From Bacillota bacterium (GTDB lineage Bacteria > Bacillota > Clostridia > Caldicoprobacterales > DTU083), in assembly GCA_029777885.1 (NCBI GenBank), contig JAKORJ010000153.1:1-41511 (forward strand): 41,511 nucleotides of DNA, read 5' to 3'. Position 1 is the stretch's first letter. Each line of letters starts with the position of its first letter. A program made the translations under genes and the position numbers. Under the pieces are notes generated by a model, which was given only the letters and a program-made list of their open reading frames with translations, searched no databases and was not told the DNA's origin. This document shows positions 35,767-41,511 of this stretch, one piece after another.

Positions 35767-37116
35767 TTATCTATATAAGTAATAGTATCTTCGCCTTTTC
35801 CGCCTTATCCTGGCGACCGTCATCCTGTACAGCATATAAGCGCTGATGATGCAGGCTGCCATCACCAGGTAGTTGATGAGGCTTTTGCCGTCTGAGGTGT
35901 CCGGTGGTTCGACCTGCTCCAGCGCCTTCACGTCCCTGGCGGCGGCAAGAGGAGACTGAGCCAGGAGTTCACCGCTGAGCATATACTTCACTCTGCCGAC
36001 TACCTGGCCTTTCTTAATAGGCGCCTTTAACCTGGGCAGGACGCCCGCATCCTCCGAGAGCAGGTCCTCGTCCCATTCGAGTATCCGCTCGATGCCGGCA
36101 AGCTCTGCCTTGGAAACGACTACTTCTGTCGACTCACCGGTTATCTCAAGCGCCAGGCTGCCCCAGTCATCAGCAGCATAGTCATCAACAGGGAGCGTTT
36201 CCACAATGGTTCCTTTTTTAAAGAGCTCCAGGCGCACGAAGTTGTTGAACCCGTATTCCAGCAAGGCCCTCGATTCGCTCCACTGGTCGTTATAAGCGCA
36301 TTTCATTACAACAGAGATAAGCTCCATACCATCCTTTGTGGCTGAAGCCACCAGGCAGTTGCCTGCCTCTTCTGTAAACCCTGTTTTTACGCCTGTGGCA
36401 TACTCGTAGTATTCCCTGTTGCTTTCCTGGATCAGCTTGTTGGTGTTCACCCAGTAGCGTGGATTACCGTTTTCCAGGACCCCAGATTTCACTGAAGTAG
36501 TCGCGATGGCCTTGCGAAAAAAATCCAGCCTGAGCGCTTCGAGGGTTATCAGGCCCATGTCGCGGGGGGTCGTGTAATGGTCAGGATCATGGTAGCCATG
36601 GGCATTGACAAAGTTCGAATTGACCGCACCGGCCTGTTTGGCCCGGGCATTCATCAGGCTGCTGAAAAAAGCCAGGGCTTCACTTATAGAAAGGTCTTTG
36701 CCGCCGACCTTCCTTGCTATGTATACAGCCATGGTATTGGCGGCATCGTTGCCGGATCTCAGCAGTAAGCCATAGATCAGGTGTTCCAGTGTCAAGGTCT
36801 CACCGGGGTAAAGACCTGCCTTGGAACTGTCCCAGGGTATCATTTTGACCTCTTCTCCGACAGTCACCATATCCTCAAGGTTTCCAAGCTCGATAGCCAG
36901 CATGGCGGTCAGGATCTTTGTTGTGCTTGCCGGATAGACCTTTTCATCAGGATTTTTTCCGTACAGCACCTTGCCCGTGTTCACTTCCATGAGGATCGCC
37001 CCCTGAGCTGTGAGCAGGGGGGACCCGCCTGTCTCCGCGGCCTGGGCTACAGTGATCACAGGGCATACGGATAGGAGTATAAATACTATTATGATCGTTG
37101 CTATATACTTTTTCAT
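35767..37116 (-). CDS. D-alanyl-D-alanine carboxypeptidase (DacF/DacB type)
   Basis: Class C-type low-molecular-weight penicillin-binding protein that removes the terminal D-Ala of peptidoglycan stem peptides. A signal peptide covers residues 1-27. The active-site motifs are S64-TTK67 in YPASTTKIL, S121-GN and K244-TG (VKTGFTEEAGN). The C-terminal domain and a final hydrophobic stretch plus a basic tail (RIRRKRRRYYY) anchor it to the membrane. About 449 aa is typical. ATG 37116 is preferred over 37185 because AGAGGTG lies before it and a signal peptide starts there. DacA, DacB and DacF cannot be told apart by eye; in a spore former DacB or DacF are possible. Confidence 0.92.
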   Translation of the reverse strand: MKKYIATIIIVFILLSVCPVITVAQAAETGGSPLLTAQGAILMEVNTGKVLYGKNPDEKVYPASTTKILTAMLAIELGNLEDMVTVGEEVKMIPWDSSKAGLYPGETLTLEHLIYGLLLRSGNDAANTMAVYIARKVGGKDLSISEALAFFSSLMNARAKQAGAVNSNFVNAHGYHDPDHYTTPRDMGLITLEALRLDFFRKAIATTSVKSGVLENGNPRYWVNTNKLIQESNREYYEYATGVKTGFTEEAGNCLVASATKDGMELISVVMKCAYNDQWSESRALLEYGFNNFVRLELFKKGTIVETLPVDDYAADDWGSLALEITGESTEVVVSKAELAGIERILEWDEDLLSEDAGVLPRLKAPIKKGQVVGRVKYMLSGELLAQSPLAAARDVKALEQVEPPDTSDGKSLINYLVMAACIISAYMLYRMTVARIRRKRRRYYYLYR

Positions 37117-37190
37117 ATTACACCTCTGTATAGCATGCTTTATGCTTTGGTAGAATGCTGGGAAAGACACCGGCAAGTGCTGCAATAGCT

Positions 37191-37199
37191 ATTATACCA
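37191..37199 (-). promoter_or_regulatory. Extended -10 promoter for the carboxypeptidase gene
   Basis: On the minus strand TGTGGTATAAT, the same 11 bases as before uvrB, lies about 75 bases from the start codon. No clear -35. Confidence 0.55.
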
Positions 37200-37340
37200 C
37201 ATGGATACGACCTGTTCAGCTATTCTCTTTAAAAGGCGAAAATTGCACAAGATTTCCTGAAATTCTTCCTGGAAAGAGGAAATTCAAAATTTTGGCGGAA
37301 TATATAATTTGATTTAACAAAGCAAAGGTGGTGATATGAC

Positions 37341-37970
37341 ATGTTTCACCTTGACCGTATACAGCAGCGGCTGTTTATAGCGATGGCGGTGATCATTGCA
37401 ATACTGTCGGGGATATTGATCTATGACCACTACTTTTCCGACCCCGGGATCAGGCCGGTAACGGATCCGACGGGGTCGCCTGAGCCTTCCACAAACATAA
37501 CGGAACAACCGAATGATAAAAACAATAATAGTATTATAAAGATATATATCACAGGGGCTGTGAGGCATCCAGGAGTGATCACGCTTGAGGAGGGCGACCG
37601 GCTGGCTGATGCCATAGAGCTTGCAGGCGGACCGCTGCCGGATGCGGACCTTGACCGGGTCAACCTGGCGCAAAGGGTCAGGGATGAAGGCATGTATCAT
37701 ATACCAAGGGTAGGCGAAGAAACCACCCCGGGGGTCACGGAGGCTCCAGGCAACAATAACGGCACAGGCAGCTCCGGAAAGGTGAATATAAACACCGCCG
37801 ACCAGAAGACCCTTGAGACCCTTCCTGGCATCGGCCCTGTAAAGGCCCAGAACATAATCAAGTACAGGGAGGAACATGGCCCCTTCAGATCCATCGAAGA
37901 GATCATGAACGTATCGGGTATAGGTGAAAAAACCTTTGAAGGATTGAAGGACCTTATATGCACAAATTAG
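37341..37970 (+). CDS. comEA: Competence protein ComEA (SLBB plus helix-hairpin-helix)
   Basis: Membrane-anchored DNA receptor of the competence uptake machine. A membrane helix lies at about residues 10-27, an SLBB-like domain at about 65-130 (IKIYITGAVRHPGVITLEEG), a Gly/Thr/Asn linker, then two helix-hairpin-helix motifs (VNINTADQKTLETLPGIGPV, VSGIGEKTFEGL). At 209 aa it is typical. AAAGGTGGTGAT lies before ATG 37341. ComEC and other competence genes are not in the window, so transformation itself is not shown. HhH proteins of this shape also occur in non-competent Clostridia. Confidence 0.92.
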   Translation: MFHLDRIQQRLFIAMAVIIAILSGILIYDHYFSDPGIRPVTDPTGSPEPSTNITEQPNDKNNNSIIKIYITGAVRHPGVITLEEGDRLADAIELAGGPLPDADLDRVNLAQRVRDEGMYHIPRVGEETTPGVTEAPGNNNGTGSSGKVNINTADQKTLETLPGIGPVKAQNIIKYREEHGPFRSIEEIMNVSGIGEKTFEGLKDLICTN

Positions 37971-38017
37971 GGTATATATTTATCATTCGGTATGCAGCCG
38001 CCGGAAAACGGGCAAAA

Positions 38018-38046
38018 TTGATTTTGAAGCCCTGGTATGTTAAAAT
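38018..38046 (+). promoter_or_regulatory. SigA promoter for the two-component operon
   Basis: TTGATT at 38018-38023, a 17-bp spacer and TAAAAT at 38041-38046 with a TATG extended -10. Transcription would start near 38053, which supports ATG 38079 over ATG 38037. Confidence 0.7.
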
Positions 38047-38078
38047 ATAACCAAATATCGGAAAGGATAATGCAGCCT

Positions 38079-38759
38079 ATGGACAAGAGGATACTGATAG
38101 TTGACGATGAGCCATCCATAGTCAAGGGTTTAACATTCAGCCTTAAGCAGGATGGGTATGCGATTGATGCGGCCTATGACGGGGAAGAAGCGCTTGAGGT
38201 ATTCAACAACGGCCATTACGACCTGGTGATCCTGGATGTGATGCTGCCCAAGCTGAACGGCCTGACCGTGCTTCAGCGGATCCGGGAGAGGTCCAACGTG
38301 CCCGTGATCATGCTTACAGCCAAGGGTGAGGACATGGACAAGATTCTGGGCCTGGACTATGGGGCCGACGATTATATAACCAAGCCTTTCAACGTACTGG
38401 AGCTGAAAGCCAGGATAAAGGCCCTATTCCGGCGCATGAACGGCACGAACAGCGAGAGCGTGATCAGGATCAAGAACATGGCACTGAATGTGGAAAACAG
38501 GAGCGTAACGGTGGACGGGAAGGAGATAGAGCTTACTGCCAAGGAATTTGACCTGCTCCAGTTGTTCGCGAAAAACCCCGGTAAAGTATACAGCCGTGAG
38601 AACCTGCTTGAGACAGTATGGAAGTACGACTATCTAGGGGACCTGCGTACGGTCGATGTCCATATAAGGAGGCTGAGGGAAAAAATAGAGAAGGACCCCG
38701 GACGGCCGGACTACATACTAACAAAGTGGGGAGTTGGGTACTACTTTGCGGATAAATAA
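38079..38759 (+). CDS. OmpR/PhoB-family response regulator
   Basis: A receiver domain (residues 1-120; phosphoacceptor Asp53 in VILDVMLP, acidic pair DD at 9-10, Lys102 in ITKPF) is joined to a winged-helix DNA-binding domain (about 128-224; DLRTVDVHIRRLREKIEKDP). At 226 aa it is typical. ATG 38079 has GAAAGGA upstream and follows the promoter. It overlaps the kinase gene by 14 bases. Walk- and Pho-type regulators share this form, and the target genes are unknown; the lipoprotein genes downstream suggest envelope control. Confidence 0.95.
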   Translation: MDKRILIVDDEPSIVKGLTFSLKQDGYAIDAAYDGEEALEVFNNGHYDLVILDVMLPKLNGLTVLQRIRERSNVPVIMLTAKGEDMDKILGLDYGADDYITKPFNVLELKARIKALFRRMNGTNSESVIRIKNMALNVENRSVTVDGKEIELTAKEFDLLQLFAKNPGKVYSRENLLETVWKYDYLGDLRTVDVHIRRLREKIEKDPGRPDYILTKWGVGYYFADK

Positions 38760-40212
38760 GCGCTTTTTTTCCAGTCTCCGCTGGAAAATCGCAGTAGCCT
38801 ACCTGATAGTAACCGGAGTCGGCTTCTTTGTTATAGATGCCTCGATCATGCAAATACTGGAGAAGGACTATATCGATGAAAAAAGCAAGTCATTTCAGCT
38901 TTATGCACTGCAAACAGCACAGACCATCGCCAACAGTTACTATGAAAAGGACCCCAACATATACTTTGAGATAAGAAGCTTAGGAGAAGAGTACAGCCGG
39001 ATAGAGGGAGAATCAACGCGCATACTCGTGCTGAACAAAAACGGCGTGGTAGATTATGACTCCTTCAAGAGCGTGAGCCTGCTGAGAAGGGACCTTACAA
39101 AGGACTACCCCGAGATAGAGCACGTACTCAAGGGCGATTTCGTACCAGCCAGGGACTTATATATATATACCGGCGACCCTCCGGTCAAAAAAAGGGTCAT
39201 GTATTCGTACGCGCCGATCATACATTTTTCCGATGGCATCATAGGAATGGTCCTCATTTCTACTTCCCTTGAAAGCATCGATGCCCTGCTCGGTGAAATA
39301 AGCAAGCTGTTCAGGATCTATTCCGCTGTGATCAGCCTGGCGGTCATCCTTATAAGCTTAACCATCTCGGGTTTCATCACCCAGCCCATCAAGGAGCTGA
39401 CCGACAGCATAACGAAGATGAGCCAGGGCCATCTGAACCAGCGGATCAGGATACACGGCAGCTACGAGCTCCGGCAGCTGGGGACGGCGTTCAACATCAT
39501 GAGCGAGAAGCTTGAAAACCTGGACAATGCCCGCAATGAGTTTGTTTCGAACGCGTCCCATGAGCTGAAGACCCCCCTTAGCGCCATGAAAGTGCTGGTA
39601 GAGTCCCTCCTCCACATGGATATGGATGATCCCGGGATATACAAGGAGTTTCTGACTGATATAAATTTTGAGATAGACAGGCTGAATGCAATAATCACGG
39701 ACCTCCTTAACCTGGTCCAGCTTGACAAGAATGTGGGGAGCGCACCGCTGAAAATGGAACCGGTCGAGCTCACCGAGCTGACCAGGAAGACAATCAGGAA
39801 CCTGCAGTTGCTGGCTGAGCAAAAGAATATCAACATGGAGCTTTACAGTGACGAAGACGTAGTTGTAGAGGGGGATGGCGTAAAGCTGCAGCAGGTCATC
39901 TCCAACCTGGTAGACAATGCGATCAAGTACACCCCTGAGGGCGGCAGGGTGACCATAAGCATCAGCAAGGCCCCGGAGCATGCCATAGTGAAGATCACCG
40001 ATACAGGTATAGGCATCCCTGCGGAATATATAGGCAGGATCTTTGACAGGTTCTTCAGGGTCGACAAGGCAAGGTCCAGGAGCACCGGGGGCACCGGCCT
40101 TGGATTATCGATAGCCAACCGTATTGTACTGATGCATGGCGGATATATAAGGGTAACAAGCGAGGAAGGCAAGGGATCGACCTTCCAGGTTGAGCTTCCG
40201 TACAAGCAATGA
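38746..40212 (+). CDS. Membrane sensor histidine kinase
   Basis: About 488 aa. Two membrane helices (about residues 13-33 and 186-208) flank an extracytoplasmic PAS/Cache-like domain of about 150 residues. HAMP follows, then HisKA with His272 in SNASHELKTPLSAM, and a HATPase domain with N box NLVDNAIKYT, G1 DTGIGIP, F box FDRFFRVDKARS and G2 GTGLGLSI. All motifs are intact. TTG 38746 follows GGGGAG by 12 bases and overlaps the regulator's end; TTG 38734 abuts that site. It is the cognate partner of the regulator. The general form is that of PhoR/WalK/ResE kinases; the signal is unknown. Confidence 0.94.
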   Translation: MRINKRFFSSLRWKIAVAYLIVTGVGFFVIDASIMQILEKDYIDEKSKSFQLYALQTAQTIANSYYEKDPNIYFEIRSLGEEYSRIEGESTRILVLNKNGVVDYDSFKSVSLLRRDLTKDYPEIEHVLKGDFVPARDLYIYTGDPPVKKRVMYSYAPIIHFSDGIIGMVLISTSLESIDALLGEISKLFRIYSAVISLAVILISLTISGFITQPIKELTDSITKMSQGHLNQRIRIHGSYELRQLGTAFNIMSEKLENLDNARNEFVSNASHELKTPLSAMKVLVESLLHMDMDDPGIYKEFLTDINFEIDRLNAIITDLLNLVQLDKNVGSAPLKMEPVELTELTRKTIRNLQLLAEQKNINMELYSDEDVVVEGDGVKLQQVISNLVDNAIKYTPEGGRVTISISKAPEHAIVKITDTGIGIPAEYIGRIFDRFFRVDKARSRSTGGTGLGLSIANRIVLMHGGYIRVTSEEGKGSTFQVELPYKQ

Positions 40213-40230
40213 TGGGTGTATTCATCTTTT
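40211..40230 (+). terminator. Weak terminator-like hairpin after the kinase gene
   Basis: GATGGG and TTCATC pair (two G-U) around TGTA, and TTTTT follows. It overlaps the kinase stop codon and could attenuate rather than end transcription. Confidence 0.35.
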
Positions 40231-40242
40231 TGTTAATATTGC

Positions 40243-40274
40243 TTAACTATTTCGTAAAAATATTGGTCTATAAT
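40243..40274 (+). promoter_or_regulatory. Possible promoter for the GerMN lipoprotein gene
   Basis: TATAAT at 40269-40274, 18 bases before the start, with TTAACT at 40243 at an over-long 20-bp spacing. Confidence 0.35.
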
Positions 40275-40291
40275 CTTGGTAAGAAGGGCAG

Positions 40292-41290
40292 GTGGGACAT
40301 ATCAAAAAGTTAATAGTGTCCATGGCAGCATTGCTGCTGGCGATCGCGCTGACAGGATGCTCCATGCTGTCAGGGCAGCGCAAAGACGGTAAAAATACGG
40401 CAGGTCCCAATAGCCCTGTTCCGATCGATCCCAACGCCGAGTCAAACGAAATAGAGATCACCCTGTACTACAAGCATGAGCTGGCTGACTACCTGGTCAC
40501 TGAAAAACGAACCGTGGTCCAGGAGAATCAGTCGATAGAGCAGCTGGTGTTGGAAGAGCTGCTGAAGGGCCCCAAAAAGCACGAAAGGCGCCTGGTCATG
40601 CCTCCGGATACAGACATCATCAATGTTTCCCGCCAGGGCGACACCGTGTTTGTCAACCTGACCAACAATTTTGTCGGAGCGATAAACCTTGCAGAGCTAC
40701 CTGGAAAGGAGAATGTTGCAGAGGCTGACAAGCCTGCGGTCCAGGCCAATATGAAGCGCCTGGCCATATATTCGATCGTCAATACCCTGACATACCTTGA
40801 CGGGGTCAACCAGGTAAAGCTGCTGGTAAGCAACAGGCAGATGTCCTATAAGGAGATGGGGGCCGAAAGGCTGCTGCAGGAGCAAGCTGGCAGTTTGACG
40901 CCAGACTCTCCTATGCTGGCGATCAGAAGGAATCAAAATGCCAATCTGACTCCTTCAAAGACGGTAAGGCTCGTGATGAATGCCTTGCTGGTAGAGCCTG
41001 ATTGGGATTTCGTATACAAGTTTTTGTCGGACAAGACGATGGACGGCAGCACCCTGCCACCGCTCGATGAGTTGAAATCGAAAGTACCTTCCGTTGTGGG
41101 AGGCTTGATCGAGTTTGAGGACAATCCCGTAGTAGAGGAAGAATACCTGGGCAACAAGGCATTTGTGACCGTGAATTATACTTACAAAGCTGACGGTTCC
41201 AGGAGGGAAGTCAGGGAGGTCCTGACCGTGGACTATATCGACGGCATTTGGAAAGTCAGGCTGCCCATGTTTTTAAGCCAATACAGGTAA
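40292..41290 (+). CDS. GerMN-domain lipoprotein
   Basis: About 332 aa. A signal peptide ends in lipobox LTGC (Cys at about residue 23), so it is membrane-anchored outside the cell. A GerMN domain spans about residues 55-185 (ITLYYKHELADYLV, VFVNLTNNFVGA), and the C-terminal 130 residues (SKTVRLVMNALLVEP, AFVTVNYTYKADGSRREVRE) have an NTF2-like look. GTG 40292 has AAGAAGGG just upstream; the start is not certain. It follows the kinase by 79 bases. Bacillus GerM acts in sporulation and germination, and actinobacterial LpqB, a GerMN lipoprotein, modulates the MtrB kinase. A similar link is inferred from position. Confidence 0.82.
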   Translation: MGHIKKLIVSMAALLLAIALTGCSMLSGQRKDGKNTAGPNSPVPIDPNAESNEIEITLYYKHELADYLVTEKRTVVQENQSIEQLVLEELLKGPKKHERRLVMPPDTDIINVSRQGDTVFVNLTNNFVGAINLAELPGKENVAEADKPAVQANMKRLAIYSIVNTLTYLDGVNQVKLLVSNRQMSYKEMGAERLLQEQAGSLTPDSPMLAIRRNQNANLTPSKTVRLVMNALLVEPDWDFVYKFLSDKTMDGSTLPPLDELKSKVPSVVGGLIEFEDNPVVEEEYLGNKAFVTVNYTYKADGSRREVREVLTVDYIDGIWKVRLPMFLSQYR

Positions 41291-41319
41291 CAGTCCTGTA
41301 AGAAAGGAGGGGCGTGGTT

Positions 41320-41511
41320 ATGAAAAGGTTAGCAATGGTTTTATGCTTGCTGCTGGTTTTGGCTATGGCAGCATCATGTGCGGTCAGATATAAGACAAAT
41401 CCTGAAAAGACCAATGAAACAAATTATACGGTGGAAGACCCGGAAGAGACCGGGAAGAAGCTCAATACGGAAAACCCTGTGCAGAACAACCTTAATCCGC
41501 CCCGGGTCAAT
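41320..41511 (+). CDS. Lipoprotein, N-terminal part, cut by the window end
   Basis: Only 64 codons are visible, with no stop. The start MKRLAMVLCLLLVLAMAASC is a lipoprotein signal peptide with lipobox MAASC, followed by a polar Asn/Glu/Thr/Pro-rich linker. AAAGGAGG lies about 9 bases before ATG 41320, 29 bases after the GerMN gene, so the two are probably cotranscribed. The main domain lies outside the window and cannot be named; a second GerMN or envelope lipoprotein is possible. Confidence 0.8.
   Translation, partial: MKRLAMVLCLLLVLAMAASCAVRYKTNPEKTNETNYTVEDPEETGKKLNTENPVQNNLNPPRVN

Noticed and set aside
38037-38078. ATG 38037 as response regulator start
   Set aside because: It lies within the -10 region; receiver domains begin with MDKRILIVDD-like sequence, found at 38079.

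Overview
This 41.5 kb window reads as chromosomal backbone of a spore-forming, low-to-mid GC Firmicute of the Clostridia type. The support is an alpha/beta small acid-soluble spore protein, CotF-like coat proteins, a SpoIVFA-SpoIVFB pair, the Prp/L27 pair peculiar to Firmicutes and relatives, and gene orders shared with Bacillus and Clostridia (ftsEX-ctp-PDZ protein; maf-mreBCD-min-spoIVF-rplU-prp-rpmA-obg; nadD-yqeK-rsfS). Arg AGG and Ile ATA codons are very common, and TTG is an unusually frequent start codon. I saw no tRNA, rRNA, CRISPR array, transposase or phage gene, and no clear sign of recent transfer.

Layout. 1-2367: a multi-sugar ABC ATPase and a CdaR-type regulator. 2370-6557: ftsE, ftsX, a CtpA/CtpB-type S41 protease and a polytopic PDZ protein resembling MinJ. 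6584-7219 (-): a peptidoglycan-binding plus BsuPI-domain protein. 7403-12532: uvrB, uvrA and a small unknown protein. 12541-13895 (-): DUF4363 and DUF421 proteins and a SASP. 14108-15252: an NfeD-like membrane protein and two small coat-type proteins. 15506-24340: DUF4321, maf, mreBCD, PBP2, minCDE and rodA, a near-complete cell-elongation and septum-placement cluster. 24552-26224: spoIVFAB. 26319-30098: a radical SAM protein of unknown function, its DUF2344 partner and RNase G. 30122-32991: a structured leader, rplU, prp, rpmA, obg and yhbY. 32988-33974 (-): a membrane protein with a degenerate Mrr-like nuclease fold. 34127-35706: nadD, yqeK and rsfS. 35767-37116 (-): a D-Ala-D-Ala carboxypeptidase. 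37341-41511: comEA, a two-component system, a GerMN lipoprotein and the start of another lipoprotein, cut by the window edge.

The genes centre on envelope growth and division. MreBCD, PBP2 and RodA build the side wall; MinCDE and possibly the MinJ-like protein place the septum; FtsEX controls wall hydrolysis; the carboxypeptidase trims peptidoglycan; SpoIVFAB links to the sporulation sigma cascade. Ribosome assembly genes (L21, L27, Prp, Obg, YhbY, RsfS) lie alongside.

The most interesting points are the co-occurrence of MinE with a MinJ-like protein, a response regulator-kinase-GerMN lipoprotein cassette reminiscent of actinobacterial MtrA-MtrB-LpqB, the membrane-embedded Mrr-like protein without obvious catalytic residues, and the uncharacterised radical SAM/DUF2344 pair. 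I did not find a clearly new multi-gene system. Functional calls come from reading motifs and gene order by eye; no database search was run.
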